This document shows positions 1 through 6,373 of a stretch of 14,880 bases of DNA, piece after piece (position 1 is the stretch's first letter; the number at the start of each line of letters is the position of its first letter). Source of the stretch: an uncultured Muribaculaceae bacterium (lineage in GTDB: Bacteria; Bacteroidota; Bacteroidia; Bacteroidales; Muribaculaceae). The stretch covers positions 1-14,880 of the forward strand of contig CAKUKR010000062.1 in NCBI GenBank assembly GCA_934663645.1, written 5' to 3'. The notes beneath the pieces are model-generated. The model did not search any database, was not told the DNA's origin, and saw only the letters and a program-made list of their open reading frames with translations. A program made the position numbers and the translations under genes.

Positions 1-86
1 AGGTTCTTGCAGTGTGTGGCTATCCAATATGACCGGAGAATTTGCGATATGCGCACATAGAAAACGGAGAATTTGCGGGCTGGGGA

Positions 87-118
87 TTTGCGGCTTCCGG
101 GAAAAATGACTAACTTTG
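87..118 (+). promoter_or_regulatory. Bacteroidetes-type promoter of rpsP
   Basis: A TTTG box at 87-90 lies 20 bp upstream of TAACTTTG at 111-118, which matches the Bacteroidetes -33/-7 pattern (TTTG, ~19-20 bp, TAnnTTTG). Transcription would start near 125, giving a leader of about 65 bases before the rpsP ATG at 192. Upstream, a 13-bp sequence (CGGAGAATTTGCG) occurs twice, at 34-46 and 65-77. Its ATTTGCG end recurs at 86-92, over the -33 box. The call rests on pattern match only. I see no gene in 1-191. Confidence 0.65.
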
Positions 119-191
119 CGGTCGCAAAGCGGTTATGGGTTTCTGCCGCTGCGCAACTCATTAATAACCAATCAGAAACCGGTAAAGTTAT

Positions 192-758
192 ATGGCAACT
201 AAAATAAGATTGCAGCGCCATGGCCGTAAGGGCTATGCGTACTACCCAATCGTTATCGCCGATAGCAGGGCACCACGTGATGGTAAATTTATTGAAAGGA
301 TAGGTTCTTATAATCCGAACACTAATCCTGCTACAATAAGTTTGGACTTCGACCGTGCTCTGTATTGGGTAGAAGTAGGTGCAATTCCTACTGACACAGT
401 TCGCAACATCCTCTCACGCGAGGGTGTCATGATGATGAAACACCTCCGTGGCGGCGTCAAGAAAGGCGCGTTCAACGAGGAGGAGGCACAGCGCCGCTTT
501 GACGCATGGAAGGCTGACCGCAACAAGGCTGCCGCTTCCGTACAGGCAAAGGCTGAGGCTGCTGTAGCCGAGGAGAAGAAGTCTCGCCTTGAGGCTGAAG
601 TAGCCAAGAACAAGGCTAAGGCTGAAGAGGTGGCCAAGAAGAAAGCGGAGAAACTCGCCGCTGAAGAGGCTGCCGCCAAAGAAGCTGCCGAAGCTGCTGC
701 TGCCGCTGCTCAGGAAGGCGCGGAGAACACTGAGGCCGAGGCTGCTCCCGCAGAGTAA
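192..758 (+). CDS. rpsP: Small ribosomal subunit protein bS16 with long Ala/Lys/Glu C-terminal tail
   Basis: S16 binds 16S rRNA early in assembly of the 30S subunit. Residues 1 to about 85 are the conserved S16 fold: the start [20 protein letters not shown], then [22 protein letters not shown] (read as residues 21-42) and the [13 protein letters not shown] helix near 62-74. Most bacterial S16 proteins end after 80-90 residues. This one runs to 188. Residues from about 100 to the end are almost only Ala, Glu and Lys ([20 protein letters not shown] and similar) and should form a long charged helix, finishing in an acidic Ala-rich stretch. Extended S16 tails are common in Bacteroidetes, so this is a lineage trait and not a fusion to another domain. 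The gene stands alone between its own promoter and a hairpin terminator. The ATG at 192 is the only start that keeps the conserved N-terminus. Confidence 0.97.
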   Translation: MATKIRLQRHGRKGYAYYPIVIADSRAPRDGKFIERIGSYNPNTNPATISLDFDRALYWVEVGAIPTDTVRNILSREGVMMMKHLRGGVKKGAFNEEEAQRRFDAWKADRNKAAASVQAKAEAAVAEEKKSRLEAEVAKNKAKAEEVAKKKAEKLAAEEAAAKEAAEAAAAAAQEGAENTEAEAAPAE

Positions 759-811
759 TCTGACAACTATGCCGACTGGCGCGTATCATCACGCCTGACG
801 GTCATGACATT

Positions 812-849
812 GGCATCGATGCCTCCATGCGAGGTCGTCGATGCCTTTT
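812..849 (+). terminator. Rho-independent terminator after rpsP
   Basis: GGCATCGA (812-819) pairs perfectly with TCGATGCC (838-845). A second inner stem forms between CCTC (822-825) and GAGG (831-834), and four T residues follow at 846-849. The hairpin starts 53 bases after the rpsP stop codon and separates it from the DUF1599 gene. Confidence 0.7.
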
Positions 850-891
850 CACTATACCATACGCCGTTAACCGTTTGACACCCCTCACATT

Positions 892-1446
892 ATGTCTGAC
901 ACCAACAATACAGCAGCCGAGTTCGGATGCGTGAAAAACATTTGCCGTACACTGTTCGAGAAGAAGATGAATGACTACGGCACTTCATGGCGCGTAATGC
1001 GCCCGTCCAGCATCACCGACCAAATCATGATAAAGGCGCGGCGGATACGCTCGCTCGAGGAGAAAGGGGGCTGCGGACTTGTGGCTGAAGGCGTCGAGCC
1101 GGAATACATCGGCATAATCAACTATTGCATCATCGCACTGGTACAGGTGTCGGAGGGGTGCGGCGACGAGCTGCCGCCCGCCCGCGTGATGCAGCTGTAC
1201 GACAAATGGTTTGACAGCGCGACCTCGCTCATGACCGCCAAGAACCATGACTATGACGAGGCGTGGCGCGACATGCTCGTCACCTCATTTACCGACATCA
1301 TCCTCCAGAAGCTCATGCGCACTCGCAGCATCGAGCTGCACGGCGGCAAGACGGAAGTCTCGGAGGGTGTCGAGGCGAACTATATGGACATGATAAACTA
1401 CGCGATATTCGCGCTCATCAAGCTTGGCGTATGTCAGAGGAAATGA
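892..1446 (+). CDS. DUF1599 (Nmad1-type) protein with two tandem copies of the domain
   Basis: A 184-residue soluble protein made of two copies of one ~70-residue module. Copy 1 spans about residues 18-85 and copy 2 about 109-180. The aligned signatures are NDYGTSWRVM / HDYDEAWRDM, then RRIRSLEEKGG / MRTRSIELHGG, EGVEPEYIGIINYCIIAL / EGVEANYMDMINYAIFAL. This is the DUF1599 family, listed in Pfam as nucleotide modification associated domain 1. A nucleotide-related role is inferred from that name only, and no reaction is known to me. The same gene usually precedes a DoxX-like BT_3928-type gene in Bacteroidetes, as it does here, and the two reading frames overlap. No clear promoter was found in 850-891. 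No signal peptide is visible. Confidence 0.85.
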   Translation: MSDTNNTAAEFGCVKNICRTLFEKKMNDYGTSWRVMRPSSITDQIMIKARRIRSLEEKGGCGLVAEGVEPEYIGIINYCIIALVQVSEGCGDELPPARVMQLYDKWFDSATSLMTAKNHDYDEAWRDMLVTSFTDIILQKLMRTRSIELHGGKTEVSEGVEANYMDMINYAIFALIKLGVCQRK

Positions 1447-2807
1447 CTTTTGCAGAGGCCGGGGAAATTCGGTCTCCAGGACTGAAATGGTGGCAGACGG
1501 CATTGACATGGCTGCTGCGCATCGCCGTCGGCGGCACGTTCATTTTCTCGGGCATCGTAAAGGCCATCGACCCGTGGGGGACGCTGTACAAGCTGCAGGA
1601 CTATGCGGCGGCTGTCGACCTGTTCGCTGCCGGGCAGTCGCTGCTGCTCACATTCGCGTTCATACTGTTCATTCTCGAGTTCATGACCGGCGTGTTCCTT
1701 GTCACCGGCAGCTTCCGCCGCTTCTCCCCTGTCATGGTGCTGCTCTTCATGGCGGTGATGCTCCCGCTCACGCTGTGGATTGCAATAGCTGACCCGGTGG
1801 CGGACTGCGGCTGCTTCGGCGATGCGTGGGTCATTTCCAACTGGGCTACATTCTGGAAAAATGTCGTTATAACCCTTGCTGCCGTATGGCTGCTGATATA
1901 TAACCGGCGCGTGCATTGGGTCATAACCCCGGCACTGCAATGGGTGTCGTTTGTCGCCACCGGCATATACGCAATGATAATCGGGTTGACAGGCTATACC
2001 GTGCAGCCGCTCATCGATTTCCGCGACTACAAGGTCGGCGGGCCGCTCATCACTGCCGACGCGGATAGCGAGACCGAGCATTTCGTGTTCATCTATGAGA
2101 AAGACGGCGAGCAGAAGGAATTTTCAGAGACAGACTCGCTTCCCGACGAGAGCGACGGCTGGCAATTCGTGGAACGCCGCCAGCTGCCGGCTAAGACCAC
2201 CAAAGCCGCCGGCCCGCAACGCGACCTGCGCATCTGGTCCATGGACGGCGAGGAGGACGTGACCGAAGAGGTGATGCCGCGCAAGGGGGAAAACCTGTTT
2301 GTGCTGATGATGCCCACGCTCGAAAATGTGAGCATAGCCTCGACGTGGAAAATCAATTCACTCAAGCAATGGGCTGACGAACACGCCACAGACTTCTATG
2401 CCGTAGTAGCAGCATCGGAAAAGGAGATTGAGGAGTGGCAAGACCTGTCAATGGCAGACTACCCTATCTATTCTGCCGAAGACACGTCGATCAAGGAGGC
2501 TGTGCGCGGAAACCCGGCAGTCATCTATCTGACAGACGGCAAGATAGCATGGAAAAGCACCCTCGGCGCATTGCGCGGCGATGACTTCATGGATACCGAA
2601 GAAGCTCCCGACGCGATGTCGATGTACCGCGACTGCATACCCATGGCAAAGCGTGTGACGGCGGTTTACATCCTCGTGCTCGCGGTGCTTACAGCGCTTT
2701 CATTCATGCCCAAGGCGTTCTCGCCAGCATTCCGGGGCATACGACGCCTGTTCCGCCGCCGCAAATCAGAGTCGCCAGAGCAGGAATACGACCATCACGC
2801 CTCGTGA
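1431..2807 (+). CDS. BT_3928-type DoxX-like membrane protein with a cysteine-less thioredoxin-like domain
   Basis: A 458-residue inner-membrane protein. Residues 24-190 hold about five hydrophobic segments (near 24-46, 69-92, 100-120, 141-158, 165-190). They contain the DoxX-like loop ADPVADCGCFGDAW, with Cys126 and Cys128. Residues 200-400 are a hydrophilic domain. Its 287-380 part has thioredoxin-like order (NLFVLMMPTLENVS, then FYAVVAAS, then NPAVIYLTDGKIAW), but no CXXC where the active site should be. A last membrane segment lies near 408-427, with a basic tail (RRLFRRRKSE). The family is known from Bacteroidetes, and its function is not established. A role in redox or thiol transfer across the membrane is inference. 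The start is uncertain: ATG 1431 overlaps the DUF1599 gene by 16 bases, and ATG 1443 gives a 4-base ATGA overlap. The frame stays open further upstream, but that stretch translates the duplicated DUF1599 gene out of frame. Confidence 0.85.
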   Translation: MSEEMTFAEAGEIRSPGLKWWQTALTWLLRIAVGGTFIFSGIVKAIDPWGTLYKLQDYAAAVDLFAAGQSLLLTFAFILFILEFMTGVFLVTGSFRRFSPVMVLLFMAVMLPLTLWIAIADPVADCGCFGDAWVISNWATFWKNVVITLAAVWLLIYNRRVHWVITPALQWVSFVATGIYAMIIGLTGYTVQPLIDFRDYKVGGPLITADADSETEHFVFIYEKDGEQKEFSETDSLPDESDGWQFVERRQLPAKTTKAAGPQRDLRIWSMDGEEDVTEEVMPRKGENLFVLMMPTLENVSIASTWKINSLKQWADEHATDFYAVVAASEKEIEEWQDLSMADYPIYSAEDTSIKEAVRGNPAVIYLTDGKIAWKSTLGALRGDDFMDTEEAPDAMSMYRDCIPMAKRVTAVYILVLAVLTALSFMPKAFSPAFRGIRRLFRRRKSESPEQEYDHHAS

Positions 2808-2821
2808 GATTGTGCAGCCCA

Positions 2822-2913
2822 GTAGGGACACGGCGTGCCGTGTCCGCAACCAAGTCATTGCAAATCAAATAATTATACCACCATTCTTCGGACACGGCAC
2901 GCCGTGTCCCTAC
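2822..2913. repeat. Nested palindromic REP/BIME-like element between convergent genes
   Basis: Two 25-bp arms, 2822-2846 and 2889-2913, are perfect reverse complements. Each arm is itself a near-perfect palindrome: GGACACGGC and GCCGTGTCC around a 2-base centre. The 42-base AT-rich middle (2847-2888) separates them. The DNA can therefore form two small hairpins or one 25-bp stem. It fills most of the gap between the stop codons of the DoxX-like gene and rlmH, so it may act as a two-way terminator or stabilise mRNA ends. The architecture resembles REP pairs mobilised by TnpA-REP (RAYT) transposases, but no such transposase is in the window. No target-site duplication is evident. Confidence 0.85.
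2840..2874. repeat. 35-bp direct repeat, copy 1 (inside the palindromic element)
   Basis: This stretch covers the end of the left palindromic arm (GTGTCCG) and most of the AT-rich centre (to ATAATT). It is identical over 35 bases, in the same orientation, to 11352-11386. The match stops abruptly at both ends (C/G upstream, A/G downstream). Confidence 0.9.
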
Positions 2914-2951
2914 CCTGCCGGCAACAGACGGACATGCTCTTTGCAGTGTGA

Positions 2952-3425
2952 TTAGCGGTGGTGATACGGCTCGCCGGCAAGGATGGTCATGGCGCGGTAT
3001 ACCTGCTCAATGAACAGAAGGCGTATCATCTCGTGCGAAAACGTCATCTGCGACAGCGACATCTTGCGGTCAGCACGCGCATATACCTCCTCTGAAAAGC
3101 CGTAAGGACCGCCGATGACGAACACAAGGCGTTTCAGCCCCGACGACATCTGCTTCTGCAGCAGCCCAGCGAAGCCTTCCGACCCGCATTCGAAGCCACG
3201 CTCGTCGAGCAGCATCACATAGTCCGAGGGCTGCAACATCGCGAGTATGCGCTCCCCCTCCTCCGCTTTCTGGCGTTCCGGCGTGGGCTTGCCCCGCTTC
3301 TTCAGGTCGGGGATGCACGTCATCGTAAACCCGATATAGTGTTTCAGGCGCTTGAGATAGTCGTCCACTCCCTCCTGGATGTATTTTACAGAAGTTTTAC
3401 CTACTGTCAGCAATGCTATTTCCAT
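2952..3425 (-). CDS. rlmH: 23S rRNA (pseudouridine1915-N3)-methyltransferase RlmH
   Basis: RlmH uses S-adenosylmethionine to methylate N3 of pseudouridine 1915 in helix 69 of 23S rRNA, acting on assembled 70S ribosomes as a homodimer. The 157-residue length is normal for the family. The SPOUT (knotted) fold signatures are all present: LLDERG near 72-77, FVIGGPYGF near 102-110 (the SAM-binding loop), and the C-terminal block MTFSHEMIRLLFIEQVYRA (127-145) followed by GEPYHH (151-156). The gene runs divergently from nadC, with 114 bases between the start codons, and convergently with the DoxX-like gene, with the palindromic element between. A TAACTTTG box lies just upstream on its strand. Confidence 0.96.
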   Translation of the reverse strand: MEIALLTVGKTSVKYIQEGVDDYLKRLKHYIGFTMTCIPDLKKRGKPTPERQKAEEGERILAMLQPSDYVMLLDERGFECGSEGFAGLLQKQMSSGLKRLVFVIGGPYGFSEEVYARADRKMSLSQMTFSHEMIRLLFIEQVYRAMTILAGEPYHHR

Positions 3426-3434
3426 AAAAATGCG

Positions 3435-3442
3435 TATCTTCG
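3435..3442 (+). promoter_or_regulatory. Possible -7 box of the nadC-aguA-aguB operon
   Basis: TATCTTCG differs by one base from TAnnTTTG and lies about 100 bases upstream of the nadC start. It sits back to back with the rlmH -7 box, so the two divergent promoters would overlap. No convincing -33 TTTG is present at the right distance, so this is weak. Confidence 0.3.
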
Positions 3443-3444
3443 CA

Positions 3445-3452
3445 CAAAGTTA
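3445..3452 (-). promoter_or_regulatory. Putative -7 box of rlmH promoter
   Basis: On the minus strand the bases read TAACTTTG, a full match to the Bacteroidetes TAnnTTTG -7 box and identical to the rpsP box. Transcription would start near 3438, giving a very short leader before the rlmH ATG at 3425. No good TTTG -33 box sits 19-20 bp upstream, so the call is tentative. Confidence 0.45.
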
Positions 3453-3539
3453 GCAATTAATGCTGTCTTAACGGCTGTCCTCCGCCGCAAAACTGCGGCC
3501 AGAGATGCCGGCAAGGCGGGAAACACATACACTCCGAAT

Positions 3540-4388
3540 ATGAAAAGCAAGGAAGAACTGATAGACGACCTGCTCGACCTCGCCTTTGCCGAGGACGTGG
3601 GCGACGGCGACCATACTACCCTATCAACCATCCCGGCAGATGCCATGGGACGCTCGCGACTTCTGGTCAAGGAAGAGGGCATAATCGCCGGCATCGACGT
3701 GGCAATCAAGGTGCTGCACCGTGTTGACCCCTCGATAACCGTAGAGGTGAAGATGCACGACGGCGACCATGTGAAGCCAGGCGACGTGGCGTTCATCGCC
3801 GCAGGCCCGGTACGCTCGCTGCTCGTGGCTGAACGCACCATGCTCAACATAATGCAGCGCATGAGCGGTGTCGCCACCATGACCCACCGATACCAGCAGG
3901 AACTTGCCGGCCTCAAGACCCGCGTACTCGACACTCGCAAGACCACCCCGGGGATGCGCATGCTCGAGAAAGACGCTGTGCGCATCGGCGGAGGCATGAA
4001 CCACCGCATCGGGCTGTTTGACATGATACTCATCAAGGACAACCACATCGATTTCGCCGGCGGCATCGAGAACGCCATAAACCGTGCGCACGAGTACTGC
4101 CGCAAAAACGGCAAGAACCTCAAAATCGAGGTTGAAGCCCGCTCGCTGGACGACATACGCCGCATCCTCGCCGTCGGCGGCGTGGACCGCATCATGTTTG
4201 ACAACTTCACGCCGCAGTTGACTGCCGAGGCTGTCAAGCTCGTTGACGGGCGCACCGAGACCGAGTCATCGGGCGGCATCACCCTCAGCAACCTGCGTGC
4301 ATACGGCGAGGCCGGCGTCGATTTCATATCCGTGGGCGCACTGACACACAGCGTCAAGGGCCTCGACATGTCTTTCAAAGCCATCTGA
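3540..4388 (+). CDS. nadC: Nicotinate-nucleotide diphosphorylase (quinolinate phosphoribosyltransferase)
   Basis: NadC converts quinolinate and phosphoribosyl pyrophosphate to nicotinate mononucleotide, CO2 and pyrophosphate, the last committed step of de novo NAD synthesis. The 282 residues match the family's usual ~280. Visible signatures: AFAEDVGDGDHTT near the N-terminus, AERTMLNIMQRMSG (97-110), the phosphate and quinolinate binding stretch DTRKTTPGMR (131-140), NHRIGLFDMILIKDNHI (154-170), EVEA (197-200), FDNF (220-223), ESSGGI (242-247) and SVGALTHS (264-271). The frame is open upstream of 3540, but that part overlaps the rlmH start on the other strand and has no NadC similarity, so ATG 3540 is chosen. 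Its stop shares one base with the next start (TGATG), so it is co-transcribed with the agmatine genes. Confidence 0.95.
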   Translation: MKSKEELIDDLLDLAFAEDVGDGDHTTLSTIPADAMGRSRLLVKEEGIIAGIDVAIKVLHRVDPSITVEVKMHDGDHVKPGDVAFIAAGPVRSLLVAERTMLNIMQRMSGVATMTHRYQQELAGLKTRVLDTRKTTPGMRMLEKDAVRIGGGMNHRIGLFDMILIKDNHIDFAGGIENAINRAHEYCRKNGKNLKIEVEARSLDDIRRILAVGGVDRIMFDNFTPQLTAEAVKLVDGRTETESSGGITLSNLRAYGEAGVDFISVGALTHSVKGLDMSFKAI

Positions 4389-5434
4389 TGACAGACATAC
4401 GGTTCATACCCGAATGGGAAGATTGCCGCTCCGTGCTGATGGCGTTGCCGCACGCCGGCACGGACTGGGCATACATGCTGGACGACATACGCCGCCAGTA
4501 CCATGACATCATCGCCGCGCTCACCGCTGCCGGCGAACACGTAGTGCTGCTGTGCGACGACACCGAGGACGCGGCATCGCTGCTCGCTGACATCAGCTGC
4601 GACGACCTCGCGCTGGTGCAATGCGAGTACAACGACACCTGGACACGCGACTACGGCCCACTGACTGTGGTCAAGGACGGACGGCTGCGGGCCCTCGACT
4701 TCGGCTTCAACGGCTGGGGGCTGAAATTCGCCTCTGACCGCGACAACCTCGTCAACCTGCGTCTGCACGAGCGCGGCATAACCGGCAGCGGCATATACCG
4801 CAACGAGCGCGACTTCACACTCGAGGGAGGCTCTGTCGAGACTGACGGACACGGCACTGTACTCACCACCTCGCGATGCCTCTGCTCCCCTAACAGGAAC
4901 GGCGGCAAGTCGCGGCAGGAGCTGAACGAAGTCCTCGCCATGCGCCTCGGCGCAGACCATGTATTGTGGCTGGACTACGGCGCGCTCGATGGCGACGACA
5001 CCGACTCGCACATCGACACACTGGCACGCCTATGCCCCGACGACGTTATCCTATTCACCGGCTGCCGCGACCTCGACGACCCGCATTTCGAGGAGCTGCT
5101 CAAGATGCGCGCGCAGCTGTCGATGTTCCGCACCCCCGACGGACGGCCGTACAACCTCGTGGAGCTGCCGCTGCCCCGCGCCGCTTACGACCCCGAGGAC
5201 GGCTCGCGGCTGCCCGCGACATACTCAAACTACCTGGTCACACCGCGCAACGTGTTTGTCCCCACATACGACGACCCGATGAACGACACGCTCGCGTGCC
5301 AGACCGTCCGCATCGCCTTTCCGCAGCACAACATTGTCCCGGTGGACTGCCGCCAGCTGATACGCCAGCACGGCTCGCTGCACTGCGCAACTATGCAGAT
5401 ACCCGACGGCATTTTCAATTACGACAAGATATGA
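4388..5434 (+). CDS. aguA: Agmatine deiminase
   Basis: Hydrolyses agmatine to N-carbamoylputrescine and ammonia in the cytoplasm. The 348-residue protein belongs to the agmatine deiminase / bacterial peptidylarginine deiminase family (PF04371). Key motifs: TWTRDYGP (84-91) with the substrate-binding Asp88, FTLEGGSVETDG (143-154), DTDSHIDTLARL (204-215) with the catalytic His208, and the C-terminal SLHCATMQ (330-337) with the nucleophile Cys333. No signal peptide is seen, which favours the cytoplasmic agmatine enzyme over a secreted peptidylarginine deiminase. The gene directly downstream encodes the enzyme for the next step and overlaps by four bases (ATGA), which strongly supports this substrate. 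The start overlaps the nadC stop by one base. Confidence 0.94.
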   Translation: MTDIRFIPEWEDCRSVLMALPHAGTDWAYMLDDIRRQYHDIIAALTAAGEHVVLLCDDTEDAASLLADISCDDLALVQCEYNDTWTRDYGPLTVVKDGRLRALDFGFNGWGLKFASDRDNLVNLRLHERGITGSGIYRNERDFTLEGGSVETDGHGTVLTTSRCLCSPNRNGGKSRQELNEVLAMRLGADHVLWLDYGALDGDDTDSHIDTLARLCPDDVILFTGCRDLDDPHFEELLKMRAQLSMFRTPDGRPYNLVELPLPRAAYDPEDGSRLPATYSNYLVTPRNVFVPTYDDPMNDTLACQTVRIAFPQHNIVPVDCRQLIRQHGSLHCATMQIPDGIFNYDKI

Positions 5435-6324
5435 CCGACAGCAAAATCATACGTACCGGAATAGTGCAACGCACTTTCAACGAGGATGTTGACCTGAACC
5501 GTGCCGCCAACGTCACCGCGATAGAGAACCTCGCCAGCGACGGCGCAGACCTCGTGGTGCTGTCCGAGCTGCACGACTCCCTGTACTTCTGCCAGACTGA
5601 GGACGTGGACAACTTCGACCTCTCAACTCAGCTCCCTGGCGAGTTTGCCGACATCTACGGCGCGGCGGCTGCCGACAACTCCGTGGTGCTTGTGGCAAGC
5701 GCGTTCGAGCGCCGCGCCCCGGGGCTGTACCACAACACCGCCGTGGTGTTTGACAGCGACGGCAGCATCGCCGGCACATACCGCAAGATGCACATCCCCG
5801 ATGACCCCGGTTTTTACGAGAAATTCTATTTCACGCCCGGCGACATGGGCTTCAACCCCATAGACACCTCGCTCGGGCGGCTCGGCGTGCTGGTATGCTG
5901 GGACCAGTGGTATCCCGAGGCAGCGCGGCTCATGGCAATGCGCGGCGCGGAAATGCTCATCTACCCCACCGCTATCGGCTGGAACCCCGACGACCCCGCC
6001 GACGAGAAGGCCCGCCAGCGCGAAGCATGGATAACCGTCCAGCGCGGACACGCCGTGGCAAACGGACTGCCGGTGGTGTCGGTCAACCGTGTCGGCTTTG
6101 AAGAAGACAAGTCGCAAGCCACGTCAGGCATCGACTTCTGGGGCTCGAGCTTCGTCGCCGGGCCGCAAGGGGAGCTGCTGTTCATGGCGCCCGAGACGCA
6201 AAGCTGCCAGACCATCGTAGACATCGACACCGAGCGCACAGAGAACGTGCGCCGCTGGTGGCCCTTCCTGCGCGACCGCCGCATCGACGCATACGACTGT
6301 CTGCGCAGCCGATACCTCGACTGA
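5431..6324 (+). CDS. aguB: N-carbamoylputrescine amidase (nitrilase superfamily)
   Basis: Hydrolyses N-carbamoylputrescine to putrescine, CO2 and ammonia, completing the agmatine-to-putrescine route begun by the preceding gene. The 297 residues form one carbon-nitrogen hydrolase domain with the Glu-Lys-Cys triad: Glu46 in VLSELH, Lys119 in YRKMHIP and Cys156 in LVCWDQWYPEAARLM. The segment MHIPDDPGFYEKFYFTPGD (120-138) is typical of the carbamoylputrescine branch of the superfamily. ATG 5431 overlaps the aguA stop by four bases. The same frame is open upstream to 4966 but lies inside aguA with no family similarity, so the longer form is rejected. Putrescine probably feeds spermidine synthesis. 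No terminator is seen in the 49 bases before the next gene. Confidence 0.95.
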   Translation: MTDSKIIRTGIVQRTFNEDVDLNRAANVTAIENLASDGADLVVLSELHDSLYFCQTEDVDNFDLSTQLPGEFADIYGAAAADNSVVLVASAFERRAPGLYHNTAVVFDSDGSIAGTYRKMHIPDDPGFYEKFYFTPGDMGFNPIDTSLGRLGVLVCWDQWYPEAARLMAMRGAEMLIYPTAIGWNPDDPADEKARQREAWITVQRGHAVANGLPVVSVNRVGFEEDKSQATSGIDFWGSSFVAGPQGELLFMAPETQSCQTIVDIDTERTENVRRWWPFLRDRRIDAYDCLRSRYLD

Positions 6325-6373
6325 CCCAGCCCCCCACAACATCCCCCAATATGGACTAAACAAAGGGAATGTC

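Noticed and set aside
1..120. Minus-strand open frame at the left edge
   Set aside because: About 40 codons are open but contain no in-frame ATG and no recognisable motif. It overlaps the rpsP promoter.
2822..2913. CRISPR array or IS end
   Set aside because: There are only two inverted arms and no regularly spaced direct repeats, no transposase gene, and no target duplication.
3416..5011. Long minus-strand open frame (531 codons) opposite nadC and aguA
   Set aside because: It is antisense to two certain genes, is rich in Arg/Ser/Val with no family motif, and is explained by the GC-biased third positions of the plus-strand genes.
4966..5430. N-terminal extension of aguB
   Set aside because: The extra residues are Arg/Pro-rich translation of aguA in another frame. 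The nitrilase fold begins at ATG 5431, which overlaps the aguA stop in the usual ATGA way.
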